NCBI GenBank assembly: GCA_000746015.1
Contig: JQKK01000018.1
Location: forward strand, 39,214-103,213
Source of the DNA: Lachnospiraceae bacterium MA2020
Lineage (GTDB): Bacteria > Bacillota > Clostridia > Lachnospirales > Lachnospiraceae
Direction of reading: 5' to 3'
Length of the DNA stretch: 64,000 bases
Positions 1-9,083 of the stretch are shown here, one piece after another. Position 1 is the stretch's first letter; each line of letters begins with the position of its first letter. The notes beneath the pieces are model-generated. The model ran no database searches. It saw nothing but the letters and a program-made list of their open reading frames with translations, and had not been told where the DNA came from. Made by a program: the position numbers and the translations under genes.

Positions 1-522
1 TCCTTCATCGGTTAAAAACTTGAACTTCTTTATCGGCTTCATGACCGCTATCAGTAGAATTGTGTTGATAGGGAACATGATAAGCTCTTTTGGCAGACGT
101 GTAAAGAAAAGCGCCTTAAATGCGCTGCCGTACAGCATCGACAGCCAAAGTGTATTAAGCAGCATGTTTACGATAACGGTACAGATGACCTTTGACAAAA
201 CAATGCGCTTAATGCTGACATTTCCTTCTGAATCGGGCTTGAGCATCAGTCCATAGATTACTCCGCTTACTATTGAATTAAATGTAAAGCCGGGGAAAAA
301 TGGACCTGTTGGCTTAACGATGTAGCCAAGAATGTCAGAAAGTGCACCGACAACACCGCCTATAACAGGTCCAAGCAAAGAACCTGCCACTGCAAGCGGC
401 AGTGAGCCAAAACGGATCTCGATCACCTGAGTGACCGGGATCTTGAAGAATCCCAAAATAACAGCGATGGAAATCAGCATTGCAGCGGTGGTGATAGTTT
501 TCGAGCTTCTAAATTTAGACAT
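1..522 (-). CDS. folT: Folate ECF transporter S component (3' end outside window)
   Basis: This is the substrate-binding membrane subunit of an energy-coupling factor transporter; the family brings folate or a relative into the cell together with a shared EcfA/A'/T module. About 174 codons are visible and the gene runs off the left edge. The start at 522 follows an AGGAGG box by a suitable distance. The N-terminus begins MSKFRSSKTITTAAML, followed by the FolT-like signatures IRFGSLPLAVAG, GALSDILGYIVKP and GPFFPGFT, then several hydrophobic segments. The assignment to folate rests both on those motifs and on the tetrahydrofolate riboswitch directly upstream. The riboswitch context makes another vitamin substrate unlikely. 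Confidence 0.88.
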   Translation of the reverse strand, partial: MSKFRSSKTITTAAMLISIAVILGFFKIPVTQVIEIRFGSLPLAVAGSLLGPVIGGVVGALSDILGYIVKPTGPFFPGFTFNSIVSGVIYGLMLKPDSEGNVSIKRIVLSKVICTVIVNMLLNTLWLSMLYGSAFKALFFTRLPKELIMFPINTILLIAVMKPIKKFKFLTDEG

Positions 523-528
523 AAAAAA

Positions 529-561
529 CCTCCTATGCAGTTTCCTCTCCTGCATAGGAGG
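529..561 (-). promoter_or_regulatory. Shine-Dalgarno-sequestering hairpin (possible terminator) of folT
   Basis: A perfect 12-bp inverted repeat (CCTCCTATGCAG with CTGCATAGGAGG, 9-nt loop) lies between the riboswitch and the folT start. Its 3' arm contains the AGGAGG ribosome binding site, and it is followed by six T residues and then the start codon. The hairpin could block ribosome binding, terminate transcription, or both. It is the natural expression platform of the upstream riboswitch. Confidence 0.8.
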
Positions 562-576
562 TATTGTCGGCCTCTA

Positions 577-697
577 TTATGCAGCAGCGGGATGCGATGG
601 CAAAACCGCAAGAGAAGCACTGATTTAGCTCTTCTCTTTTCGTTCCGCTGACAACTCCCTGTTCAGCAGACACTTAACGCTTTGTCACCTACTCTGT
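577..697 (-). ncRNA. Tetrahydrofolate (THF) riboswitch
   Basis: Read on the minus strand, the stretch contains the conserved THF aptamer elements in order: AGAGTAG near 690, GCGTTAAGTG near 675, GGGAGTTGTC with ACGAAAAGAG in the central arms, GCGGT, and the closing strand CGCATCCCGCT near 585. These are the recognisable blocks of the folE/folT-associated class known from Clostridia. It lies 5' of folT and feeds into the hairpin that masks the folT ribosome binding site, so folate excess should switch off folT expression. Boundaries are approximate to within ten bases. Confidence 0.85.
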
Positions 698-745
698 CTG
701 TAACAAAATCACTATGTCACAACTACATAAAAAAAGCAATAGTCT

Positions 746-1939
746 TTAGATCATTTTTGCAATTTCTTTGAGCAGCTCTGCTGATTTCTCCATCTCCTGG
801 ATGCTTGCATACTCAAATCTGCCGTGGTAATTGTAGCCGCCTGTGCAAAGGTTAGGACATGGCACGCCCTTGTATGTGAGCATTGCACCGTCCGTACCGC
901 CGCGGATAGGCTCGCTCTTGGCATTTACTCCAAGCTTCTCAAAAGCCTTCTTTGCATTTTCGATCAGAGACATGTGATCTTTCATGTGTGAAAGCATGTT
1001 GTAATACTGATCCTTCATCTCAATCTCAAATGTTCCGGCAGGATACTTCTTATTGAGGAACTCAACTGTGCTCTGCATAAGCGCCTTACGGCTCTCAAAC
1101 TTCTCAAAGTTATGATCACGGATGATGTATGAAAGCTCTGTCTCCTCAACGTCACCCTTCATGCTCTCAAGGAAGTAAAATCCCTCGTAGCCTTCTGTAA
1201 ACTCAGGCTTCTCACTGGCAGGGAGAAGTGAATTAAACTCCATTGCAAGTGTAAGTGCATTGAGCATGATGCCCTTTGCGCTGCCCGGATGTACGCTCTT
1301 TCCGTGAACCTTTATCTTGGCTGCAGCCGCATTGAAGTTTTCATACTCGATGATGCCAAGCTTGCCGCCATCTACTGTGTAAGCCTCTTTTGCCTGAAAC
1401 TCCTCTATATCAAAATGATCTGTGCCCGCACCGATCTCCTCGTCAGGAGTAAATGCTATGCGGATCTCACGATGCTTAACATCAGGATGTGTAAGGAAAT
1501 ACTCAGCCATATCCATGATCTCGGCAACTCCTGCCTTATCATCTGCTCCGAGAAGTGTTGTTCCGTCAGTTGCTATGAGATCCTCACCAAAGTGATTTAA
1601 GAGCTCCGGATAATCTTCTGTCTTTAAGAGCTCATCCTCTCCCTGATAGTTCTCGATGATACGAGGCTTTACATTTGCTCCGCTTACTGCAGGTGAAGTG
1701 TCCATGTGAGCGATAAATCCGATAGCCGGCTGCTCTCCCGGTACACATGCATATACGTAGCAGTGCTCTTTGTCATAGTGGATCTCGCTTGCGCCCATCG
1801 CCTCAAGCTCTGATACGAGCACCTTTGCAAGATCATGCTGCTTTGCAGTTGATGGTGAGAGACCGCTCTCCTCATCTGACTGGGTATCAATTTTTACGTA
1901 ACTTATAAATCTGTCTATTAATGCTTTATTTTTAATCAT
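746..1939 (-). CDS. pepT: Peptidase T (tripeptide aminopeptidase)
   Basis: A cytosolic zinc-dependent M20-family aminopeptidase that removes the N-terminal residue from tripeptides. The 397-residue length is normal for the family. Visible metal-site motifs are GFIAHMDTSPA (metal-ligand His and Asp), TLLGADDKAG, the catalytic glutamate pair in FTPDEEIG, and IRGGTDGAML near the C-terminus. The start is preceded by GGAGG seven bases upstream. The gene stands alone, divergent from purC, with a short spacer to the folT riboswitch. Nothing unusual is seen. Confidence 0.95.
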   Translation of the reverse strand: MIKNKALIDRFISYVKIDTQSDEESGLSPSTAKQHDLAKVLVSELEAMGASEIHYDKEHCYVYACVPGEQPAIGFIAHMDTSPAVSGANVKPRIIENYQGEDELLKTEDYPELLNHFGEDLIATDGTTLLGADDKAGVAEIMDMAEYFLTHPDVKHREIRIAFTPDEEIGAGTDHFDIEEFQAKEAYTVDGGKLGIIEYENFNAAAAKIKVHGKSVHPGSAKGIMLNALTLAMEFNSLLPASEKPEFTEGYEGFYFLESMKGDVEETELSYIIRDHNFEKFESRKALMQSTVEFLNKKYPAGTFEIEMKDQYYNMLSHMKDHMSLIENAKKAFEKLGVNAKSEPIRGGTDGAMLTYKGVPCPNLCTGGYNYHGRFEYASIQEMEKSAELLKEIAKMI

Positions 1940-2002
1940 AATTCGCCTCCATAGATATCATAGCATATCTTAGAACAAAATACATCAATTGCCATTTCCC
2001 CA

Positions 2003-2031
2003 TTGCGCAATCAAAAATAAAACGGTATACT
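2003..2031 (+). promoter_or_regulatory. Putative sigma-A promoter of purC
   Basis: TTGCGC and TATACT boxes are separated by 17 bases, 85 bases before the purC start codon. The long leader that follows shows no purine riboswitch that I can recognise. Confidence 0.55.
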
Positions 2032-2115
2032 AAACCTGTTGTGCATCGAGCACCGCTCCCTGTACTACACCTAATTACATATTGTTTTGTTTCCTGCAAG
2101 GAGGAGATTATTAAG

Positions 2116-2985
2116 ATGACAGACTTCAAGCCAATCAAAGAAGGAAAAGTACGCGAGATCTATGACAACGGTGATTCACTCATCATGGTTGCAACAGACA
2201 GGATTTCTGCCTTTGACGTTATCCTCAAGAACAAGATAACAAAGAAAGGTACCGTTCTTACCCAGATGTCACGCTTCTGGTTTGACTACACAAAGGACAT
2301 CCTTCCAAACCACATGATAAGCACTGATGTCAAAGATATGCCGGAGTATTTCCAGAATGAGAACTATGACGGCAACAGCATGCTTTGCCGCAAGCTCACA
2401 ATGCTTCCTATCGAGTGTATCGTTCGCGGATACATCACAGGCAGCGGTTGGGAAAGCTACAAAAAGGACGGCACAGTTTGTGGTATTAAACTCCCTGCAG
2501 GACTAAAGGAATGCGATAAGCTTCCTGAACCGATCTACACACCTAGTACAAAAGCTGAGATCGGTGATCACGATGAAAATATCGACTTTGAGAGAAGCGT
2601 AGAAGTGCTTGAGCGCGACTTCCCGGGTCACGGCCTTGAGTACGCTACAGCTATCCGTGACAACACTATCGCACTTTACAAAAAGTGTGCTGACTATGCA
2701 CTTACAAAGGGTATCATCATCGCTGATACAAAGTTTGAGTTTGGGCTTGATGAAAATGGCAATGTTGTACTTGGTGATGAGATGCTCACACCGGATTCAA
2801 GCCGTTTCTGGCCTGTTGAGGGTTATGAGAGTGGTAAGTCACAGCCATCATTTGACAAGCAGTTTGTACGTGACTGGCTCAAGGCTAACCCAGACAGCGA
2901 CTACAAGCTCCCACAGGATGTAATAGACAAGACAATAGACAAGTATTTAGAGGCTTACAAGCTCCTTACAGGCAAAGATTTATAA
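2116..2985 (+). CDS. purC: Phosphoribosylaminoimidazole-succinocarboxamide synthase
   Basis: SAICAR synthase of de novo purine synthesis: it joins CAIR and aspartate using ATP. The 289-residue protein starts MTDFKPIKEGKVREIYD and shows the family motifs ATDRISAFDV, ECIVRGYITGSGW and DTKFEFGL. The frame is open 75 bases further upstream, but the ATG at 2116 has AAGGAGG at the right distance and gives the normal N-terminus, so the extension was rejected. The gene is isolated from other pur genes in this window. Confidence 0.96.
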   Translation: MTDFKPIKEGKVREIYDNGDSLIMVATDRISAFDVILKNKITKKGTVLTQMSRFWFDYTKDILPNHMISTDVKDMPEYFQNENYDGNSMLCRKLTMLPIECIVRGYITGSGWESYKKDGTVCGIKLPAGLKECDKLPEPIYTPSTKAEIGDHDENIDFERSVEVLERDFPGHGLEYATAIRDNTIALYKKCADYALTKGIIIADTKFEFGLDENGNVVLGDEMLTPDSSRFWPVEGYESGKSQPSFDKQFVRDWLKANPDSDYKLPQDVIDKTIDKYLEAYKLLTGKDL

Positions 2986-2993
2986 TTATAAAT

Positions 2994-3088
2994 AAAAAGA
3001 TCCTTCACTTCGTTCAGGATGACTGTCATCCTGAGCATTAGCGAAGGATCTTTTTTGTCATCCTGAGCATTAGCGAAGGATCTTTTTA
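2994..3088. terminator. Bidirectional terminator built from a repeated palindromic element
   Basis: A left arm (AAAAAGATCCTTCACTTCG..., ending near 3023) can pair with either of two near-identical right arms, each containing TGTCATCCTGAGCATTAGCG and ending AAGGATCTTTTT (3024-3056 and 3057-3088). The right arm has therefore been tandemly duplicated. It separates the convergent purC and amidase genes, and the amidase stop codon lies in the last T run. The sequence resembles dispersed palindromic repeats found in many bacterial genomes. Confidence 0.8.
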
Positions 3089-3835
3089 CGGTGTAACAAC
3101 TAAATTTGAGAAATAAACATCAAGACCATTTGCGATACCTGTTGCGATACCTGCCTGATAGTCTGCATTTGCCATATTTAAATCCTCTGAAGGATTTGTC
3201 ATAAAGCCTATCTCAAGGATAGTAACCGGAACCTGACTCCAGTTGATACCGCTCATAGTGTCATCGAGACTTACGCCGCGATTCTTCTGACCGGTCACTG
3301 CGCACTGTCCATTGACAACGCTCTGTGCAAGCTGCTGGCTCTGCGCTGCTATACCCGCACAATATGGATTTGATGCTGATGGTGCAAGAGCAACTACTCC
3401 TGAAGCACCACTGTTTGCAACTCCGTTTGCGTGGATTCTGATGAAAGCATCTGCCTTATTGGCATTTGCAATACCAGCTCTCTCTGCATTGCTGATATTT
3501 ACATCATTTGTTGTACGGCACATAACTACAGTATAGCCTCTTGCCTCCAAAATTGCCTGTAGCTTAAGTGCTACAGCCAGATTGAGCTGAGCTTCAGTGA
3601 GACCTGATACCACGCCATGTGTACCCCCGGCAACTTTAGCCTTGGTAACTGTAGATCCCGGAGCGATAGGCTCGGTCTCTGAGTTTGCCTTAGCCTGATG
3701 ACCTGCGTCTATACAGACAACTTTTCCTGTCCCCACAGTCAGGATACCGTCCGTCGCCGCTGCTGAAACACTCATAACAGACGCTGCTGAGAGTGCCACA
3801 CTCAGGACAATAGCCGCAATTTTCTTCATCTTCAT
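3086..3835 (-). CDS. N-acetylmuramoyl-L-alanine amidase, secreted (Amidase_3)
   Basis: A peptidoglycan hydrolase that cuts the bond between N-acetylmuramic acid and L-alanine. A clear signal peptide (MKMKKIAAIVLSVALS, cleavage near AAA at about residue 26) indicates export. Catalytic zinc-site motifs of the Amidase_3 fold are visible: CIDAGHQ, RIHANG and TILEIGFMTNPSED with the catalytic glutamate. The start at 3835 was chosen because GGAGGT lies six bases upstream; the frame also opens at 3862 but without a site. No binding domain is attached, so the enzyme is a bare catalytic unit of about 249 residues. Confidence 0.9.
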   Translation of the reverse strand: MKMKKIAAIVLSVALSAASVMSVSAAATDGILTVGTGKVVCIDAGHQAKANSETEPIAPGSTVTKAKVAGGTHGVVSGLTEAQLNLAVALKLQAILEARGYTVVMCRTTNDVNISNAERAGIANANKADAFIRIHANGVANSGASGVVALAPSASNPYCAGIAAQSQQLAQSVVNGQCAVTGQKNRGVSLDDTMSGINWSQVPVTILEIGFMTNPSEDLNMANADYQAGIATGIANGLDVYFSNLVVTP

Positions 3836-3870
3836 ACCTTGACCTCCGTATTCAATTTTCATTAAATTGG

Positions 3871-4587
3871 TTAATATGGTTCATTAGACAACTGCTTGGT
3901 TGCCTCTGAAAAGTATTCTTCCTCACCATAACTATCCTGACGCTTTGCTATCTCGCCGCCATCAAGGATGGACTGGATTTTTGTAGCCATGAGATCAAGG
4001 GCAACATCGTTCTTACCGCTGTTTGTGACCATATCCGCATACATCTTTGTGGGCTCAACATATAAGTAATGCATCGGTTTTACAGTCGTAAGATACTGAT
4101 CGACTATATTCTCAATATCTCTTCCCCTGTCTTTTACATCTCGCTGTACACGGCGAAGAATCCTCTCGTCCGCATCAGCATCTACAAAAACTCTGATATC
4201 CATCATCCGTCTAAGGCGCTCATCTGCCAGTACAAGGATACCCTCAAGAAGGATGATCCTGCTTGGATGTACCTCGATGACCTCGTCAGAACGGTTATGT
4301 TTCGTATAATCATAAACAGGACAATAAATAACATGTCCGTTTTTGAGCTCCCTTAAATGCTCTAAGAGCAGCTCGGTTTCAAAAGCTGAAGGATGGTCAT
4401 AGTTCATCTTTTTGCGCTCTTCAAAAGGAAGATCATCCTGTGCCTTGTAATAATTGTCATAATACAAGACTGTAACCCTATCCCCAAACTTCTCCTTGAG
4501 CCTGTTTGTGAAAGTAGACTTACCTGAACCTGTGCCACCTGCGATGCCTATTATAATAGGCTTTTCTTTTACTTCTTCGTTATTCAA
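3871..4587 (-). CDS. udk: Uridine kinase
   Basis: Phosphorylates uridine and cytidine for pyrimidine salvage in the cytosol. The 238-residue protein has a Walker A motif GIAGGTGSGKST near residue 15, the YYDNYYK and NYDHPSAF substrate motifs and LLEGILVLADERLR. The length is slightly above the usual 210 owing to a short C-terminal tail. It lies 35 bases upstream of the amidase on the same strand and may be cotranscribed with it. Confidence 0.93.
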   Translation of the reverse strand: MNNEEVKEKPIIIGIAGGTGSGKSTFTNRLKEKFGDRVTVLYYDNYYKAQDDLPFEERKKMNYDHPSAFETELLLEHLRELKNGHVIYCPVYDYTKHNRSDEVIEVHPSRIILLEGILVLADERLRRMMDIRVFVDADADERILRRVQRDVKDRGRDIENIVDQYLTTVKPMHYLYVEPTKMYADMVTNSGKNDVALDLMATKIQSILDGGEIAKRQDSYGEEEYFSEATKQLSNEPY

Positions 4588-4784
4588 AATCAGTTCTCCT
4601 AAAGATATATGATACTACCCTCATTGATAACCATTATTTAGTATACCACATAGTAGAAGTTCTCTCAATCGTATGTAATCTTTTTGTAATGATTTTTAAT
4701 ATGTACAATCTGATGATACCAGGGTCAAAAGTCTTAATCGATGACAAGCTTGCTTGTCAATGGGCAATATTTAAAACAGCAAAA

Positions 4785-4812
4785 TCGGGTGATGTGTGTA
4801 CTCATCACCCGA
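4785..4812 (-). terminator. Terminator of the secreted-protein gene
   Basis: The inverted repeat CGGGTGATG / CATCACCCG with a short loop lies 65 bases beyond the stop codon at 4879. On the minus strand it is followed by a T-rich run. The rest of the 4588-4878 spacer is AT-rich with one small extra hairpin at 4743-4757. Confidence 0.7.
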
Positions 4813-4878
4813 CTCTGCTTTTTGAAAGAGAGGTTTTCTACTACTTAAATTCACTTAAAATTAATTAAGATAATTCAA

Positions 4879-6672
4879 TTACTTAGAACGAATACCAACC
4901 TTTACTGTGCCGCTAAGAACTGAGCCATCAAACTTGATGTACTTTGTAGAAGAATCATACTCATATGTACCCTTCTTTACAGAAAGCTTCTTGCCCTTTG
5001 TAAGAATCCATCCGGTATTCTTATCAAACTTATATCCCTTTGCAACGATAGCTGAAACCTTCTTAACTGTATCGCCCTTAAGCTTAACAGCAATCTGACC
5101 TTCTTTATTTATGATGTTCTTAGAATTAAACAGTGTAACTTCACTAACTTCGATAGGACGGATCTTTGCTGTACCGATTTCCTTATCCTTAAGTGCATTA
5201 TTTGTATCCTTATCAAGACCCTTAATGCTCTTAATTGTAATTGTTACATCTGATCCAACTGTCTTGCTGCCCTTGATCTTGAACTTTGTAAGATCTGTTA
5301 CATCCTGATTGTCAAGCCAAACTGTGACACCAAGAGCACCCGCATTAAGCTTCTTACCTGTGTATGCAGGTGTTTTATTGTAAGCAACTTCAACAGTGTG
5401 ACCATTTACGTCCTTAATTACTTTAGAAGTATAATCATTAAGCTTAGTAACTACAGCACAATATGTAACCCAATTTCCTCCATCGATAACTGGCTCGAAT
5501 GTTGCTGAGGCACCAGCTGCTATAGTTGGATTCTCAGCGCCGAGATTAATGATATGCGCGCCATTAGCTGATGTTGTTATCCTTGCCCACTTTACAAACT
5601 TATATCCAGACTCAACTGCTATTGGAGCTGTGATCTTAAAGCCATTTGCCTTATTACCTGTCTTAATAAGGTATCCTTCATAATCTCCGTCCGCTATAAT
5701 TTCGCTGCTATCTATAAATTCAACAGATCCAGCACGCTTAAGAATTCCATCTGAAGATTCTGTATACGCAGTTGTTGCGAAATTAGCTGAAACCCAGCCC
5801 TTTGCCTCTGAATCAGCACCAACTGCAAAACTAGCGTATGAAATATCTGTTGATTCAAAATTTACTGTACCATCAGATACATCTTCTTTTGTCTTAATCT
5901 GTGTTGTTGGATTCAGGCTATAAACATTTGCTACAGAAAGTTTCTTTGTTTCTTCTGAAGCATCAAAAGATATATCTACAGGCTCGCTAAACTCGCCAAG
6001 ATCATAAATGTAATTATAATCCTGAGCATCTACGCTCTCTTCCTCAGGAAATTCTTCATCGTCATCATCAGGAGATGGTGTATAAGGTGAAGGTGATGTA
6101 TAATAAGAAGCTTCCAGACTAATATGATACAGCTGTGTAGCTGACTTAATTCCCGTTTCATCCTCAAAATCATCAGTATCTGTAATCGCACTTAATCCAG
6201 TATCAATAGTAAAGTCATAAGCTCCCTTAGCATTAAGCTTTGCTAAAATGCTATCAAGCGCTGCTTTAGGAAGATTAACCTTAGAATCCTTGAACTGGAT
6301 TTCAACCTTCTTTACATCTGGATTCTCAGTAAGGAATTTCCTCAATTCACTTGTATTCATTACAGCTTCATTAGTTTCTTTAGCATCAATTGTAGACTTG
6401 CCATCCTTATCAGGTTCAGAAATCTCACCTGCTGAAACTGTCTTAGTAGGCTCTTCAGGAATATATGGAATATCTGGTCCACTAGGAGTATCTGGTCCAC
6501 TAGGATCATCATCATCTTTCTTCTCATCTGGAGAATGTGAATCTGGACTCGACTGTGTAATTACTTTTCCATCATCATCACTAGCTGCTTTAACCCCTGC
6601 AAAAATTGAGGTATTCATTGTGAATACCATAGACGCTGCCAAAAGCAGTGCTAACGCCTTTTTACTCCTCAT
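4879..6672 (-). CDS. Secreted or surface protein of unknown function
   Basis: A 597-residue exported protein. A signal peptide (MRSKKALALLLAASMVFTMN, cleavage after about residue 31) is followed by an acidic low-complexity linker rich in D, P and S (DDDDPSGPDTPSGPD). A second acidic linker occurs in the middle (SPSPYTPSPDDDDEEFPEEE). The remainder is rich in beta-favouring sequence with many lysine, threonine and valine residues and resembles repeats of Gram-positive surface proteins, but I recognise no catalytic motif, no LPXTG and no SLH domain. The start at 6672 was chosen over an upstream in-frame ATG because of AAGGAAGG and the signal peptide. Function unknown. Confidence 0.8.
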   Translation of the reverse strand: MRSKKALALLLAASMVFTMNTSIFAGVKAASDDDGKVITQSSPDSHSPDEKKDDDDPSGPDTPSGPDIPYIPEEPTKTVSAGEISEPDKDGKSTIDAKETNEAVMNTSELRKFLTENPDVKKVEIQFKDSKVNLPKAALDSILAKLNAKGAYDFTIDTGLSAITDTDDFEDETGIKSATQLYHISLEASYYTSPSPYTPSPDDDDEEFPEEESVDAQDYNYIYDLGEFSEPVDISFDASEETKKLSVANVYSLNPTTQIKTKEDVSDGTVNFESTDISYASFAVGADSEAKGWVSANFATTAYTESSDGILKRAGSVEFIDSSEIIADGDYEGYLIKTGNKANGFKITAPIAVESGYKFVKWARITTSANGAHIINLGAENPTIAAGASATFEPVIDGGNWVTYCAVVTKLNDYTSKVIKDVNGHTVEVAYNKTPAYTGKKLNAGALGVTVWLDNQDVTDLTKFKIKGSKTVGSDVTITIKSIKGLDKDTNNALKDKEIGTAKIRPIEVSEVTLFNSKNIINKEGQIAVKLKGDTVKKVSAIVAKGYKFDKNTGWILTKGKKLSVKKGTYEYDSSTKYIKFDGSVLSGTVKVGIRSK

Positions 6673-6900
6673 AATCCTTCCTTTCTTTTGGAATCCCTCC
6701 AAAAAACAAATAAAGTTTACAGCCAACTGCCACCTCTCAAAGCAATGACTCTCAATGCATTATATTTTACTATCCTTTAATTGTATAAGCAATATATAAA
6801 AGGTATGTTTATTATTTAGCACAATTCTGTTTAAATTATAAATTATCTAAAGTACAATTTAATTTTTTGTGTTTATTGTGTACACTTATATTTAAAAAGA

Positions 6901-6942
6901 AAAACCTCGAAATTGCTATTACATCAGCATTTCGAGGTTTTA
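6901..6942 (-). terminator. Terminator of the Rpn-type gene
   Basis: The stem AACCTCGAAA / TTTCGAGGTT is followed on the minus strand by TTTTTC, 20 bases past the stop codon at 6962. Confidence 0.8.
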
Positions 6943-6961
6943 ATAATCTTCGTTTTAAAAT

Positions 6962-7816
6962 TTATTCTTCTCTGGAAAGGACCTCCTCTGCTACTTCTTC
7001 ATCATCCCAATCAGGATGCTCAGATATAACATTTCGGACTGATTTCAGCGTCTCTCCCTTAATCCTAAGTATATCCACAATAACGTCATCAGGATATGTG
7101 CTATTTCGAATTGACCTCACATACGCCCTATACTCTCCAAGTTCCTTATCTTCTGCAGATACTATATTAACACTCATATACTCAGTCCTCCTCTCCTCAC
7201 TTTGTTTAATTTCCTTTACTGCTTCATCAAGCAACCTTGCATATTCTGACTCGGGTGCCTTTCCATCCATATACGCAAGCATTTGCTTGATTTCTTCACT
7301 AACTTCATGCCCCTCTTTATCTTTTGTTCCCTTTGTGTTTAACACTATCCGCATTGTTGCATCGTTCATCTTTAGTTCAGAATCCCAACTGCAAATTGTC
7401 TCAAATGGGTACATGTACCATCCTTTACCATACGGATCATATGTGGTAATAAATATGATATAGCTTTTCTTAAGTTTCCCAAATCCTTCACCTTTGTTAA
7501 CTATATCGACATCTATCGCACTTTGATAATACCTGAAACGCCTCCCCAAATATGGTTTCTTAAAGGCCTGCATCTCCACGTCATATACGGTATCCTCATC
7601 ATCTTCCACATATACATCCATTCGGATGCCCCTTGTTTTATATCCTGTTTCCACCGTCTTTTCCGGCTCTACAATAACTATTTTCTTTATCTTTTTATTA
7701 AAGATCATTTCCAACAGCGGTTTCACATGCTTAGGATCTTTCATTACCGCTTGAAACATATAATTATCTGTTATTGTCAGCTGATCAAACGGTTTCTTTT
7801 CTTTTGTATTACTCAA
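6962..7816 (-). CDS. Rpn-family recombination-promoting nuclease (PDDEXK_2)
   Basis: A 284-residue member of the large family often labelled putative transposase or Rpn endonuclease; characterised members cut DNA and promote RecA-independent recombination. The N-terminal half shows the nuclease core: LTITDNYMFQAVM, GIRMDVYVED with the catalytic Asp and YDVEMQ with the catalytic Glu. A helical C-terminal region (EEIKQMLAYMDG to VAEEVLSREE) is typical of family members in Firmicutes. No terminal inverted repeats flank it, so it is not an insertion sequence. It stands alone with its own terminator. Confidence 0.85.
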   Translation of the reverse strand: MSNTKEKKPFDQLTITDNYMFQAVMKDPKHVKPLLEMIFNKKIKKIVIVEPEKTVETGYKTRGIRMDVYVEDDEDTVYDVEMQAFKKPYLGRRFRYYQSAIDVDIVNKGEGFGKLKKSYIIFITTYDPYGKGWYMYPFETICSWDSELKMNDATMRIVLNTKGTKDKEGHEVSEEIKQMLAYMDGKAPESEYARLLDEAVKEIKQSEERRTEYMSVNIVSAEDKELGEYRAYVRSIRNSTYPDDVIVDILRIKGETLKSVRNVISEHPDWDDEEVAEEVLSREE

Positions 7817-7900
7817 GTACTTATGTCCTTCTATATTTGTTTGTTATAAGATAATTATAACACCAAAGCAATAGAATGGCAACATTTGTTCGAACTCAAA

Positions 7901-8983
7901 TTAATTTACTCTAACTCGGATTTGAAAATATCTATTAACTATTATGTTGTATACACCGCACACTACCACTTCCGCCATCAGCACAAACAGAAGGCTCAGC
8001 CCACTCAGCACCATATCGTGCTGCAGAGTTTCGAGGAGCGGTTTCGAAAAGTGAAGCCCGCCGACTTCTGCGGCATACAATATGTAAAAATCAAGGTGTG
8101 TAGCCATGATAACAAGTGAATTCTTCCCATAAAATCTGATAAGCCTAAGCGGTAAAGTCTCCGCTGCTGCCTCCAGCACTCCCGACAGTGCTATCAGTGC
8201 AAAACTTCCCGATATAGCAGCTATAAGATAAAGTGCAAGATTATTAAATACCATAAAATGAAGATCAGTCACACCATTCACGCGGCTCACAAAATATGTC
8301 ACTACAAATAGTGCAACACCTGCCGCTGCCCATGATACTCCACCTACACGGAGCTTACTTATAAATAATGCTGCCAGATATCCCGCAAGCAAAAATCCCA
8401 TACAAAAGCACATCCTAAGGACAGCCACCGCAAATAAATGAAATACCGCAAATGACGGGATTAAGCCGTACATGGCATTCGCTGCCTCAAGACGACCATT
8501 AAGTATATAGCTCAGTGCCACGATAGCTACTGTGATAGCTGAAGCAATTGCAAGCGGTGTTTTCTTCATAATATATACAAGCAGCATCTCGGCTCCAAAT
8601 ATCGCCGGCAAAAACCAAAGTACAGATATTCCATAAAATGTCACCGTCTGCACGATATCCGACATTATAGTCGCCATTCCTCCATCTCTGCCCGTCAGTG
8701 TAAAATAGCCAAAATACACTATCATATCAAGTACCGAAAATACGAGATACGGCAGCATCATGCGCCTTAGTTTTTTTGCGAAAAGCTGCGCATAGTCTCT
8801 TTTTGTCTCACCCGTGATGTACATCAGCATGCCGGATATTACAAAAAACAAAGGCATGTGAAAGGATACGATAAATATCCGTAAGTCTGTACTTATATAC
8901 TCAATGTGCCCTAAGACCACAAGTATTATGCCGATTCCCTTCGCTATATCAAAGTATTTATAATGCTGTTTTAATTCTGCCAA
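7901..8983 (-). CDS. Acyltransferase family 3 membrane protein
   Basis: An integral membrane O-acyltransferase of the Acyl_transf_3 family, whose members acetylate or acylate surface glycans and other extracellular substrates. Near the N-terminus it shows FDIAKGIGIILVVLGH with the catalytic histidine, and SFHMPLFFVISGMLMY, followed by about eight further membrane segments. I place the start at TTG 8983 because AGGAGG lies nine bases upstream; the frame is open 60 bases further to a GTG at 9043 without a site. The substrate cannot be deduced, and there is no glycan operon beside it. Confidence 0.85.
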   Translation of the reverse strand: MAELKQHYKYFDIAKGIGIILVVLGHIEYISTDLRIFIVSFHMPLFFVISGMLMYITGETKRDYAQLFAKKLRRMMLPYLVFSVLDMIVYFGYFTLTGRDGGMATIMSDIVQTVTFYGISVLWFLPAIFGAEMLLVYIMKKTPLAIASAITVAIVALSYILNGRLEAANAMYGLIPSFAVFHLFAVAVLRMCFCMGFLLAGYLAALFISKLRVGGVSWAAAGVALFVVTYFVSRVNGVTDLHFMVFNNLALYLIAAISGSFALIALSGVLEAAAETLPLRLIRFYGKNSLVIMATHLDFYILYAAEVGGLHFSKPLLETLQHDMVLSGLSLLFVLMAEVVVCGVYNIIVNRYFQIRVRVN

Positions 8984-9083
8984 AACTTTATTCCTCCTAA
9001 AAATTTCCCAAACATCATTAAATGATTGTATCACTCGTCCCACCCATTGACTATAGGTATGACTAGGATTTATACTTTTGATT

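Noticed and set aside
1940..2100. Purine riboswitch before purC
   Set aside because: No conserved junction or loop sequences of the guanine/adenine aptamer could be identified.
2041..2115. N-terminal extension of PurC
   Set aside because: The ATG at 2116 has a perfect ribosome binding site and gives the normal family start.
6962..7816. Complete insertion sequence, since the family is often labelled transposase
   Set aside because: Rpn-type proteins are nucleases; no terminal inverted repeats or target duplications flank the gene.
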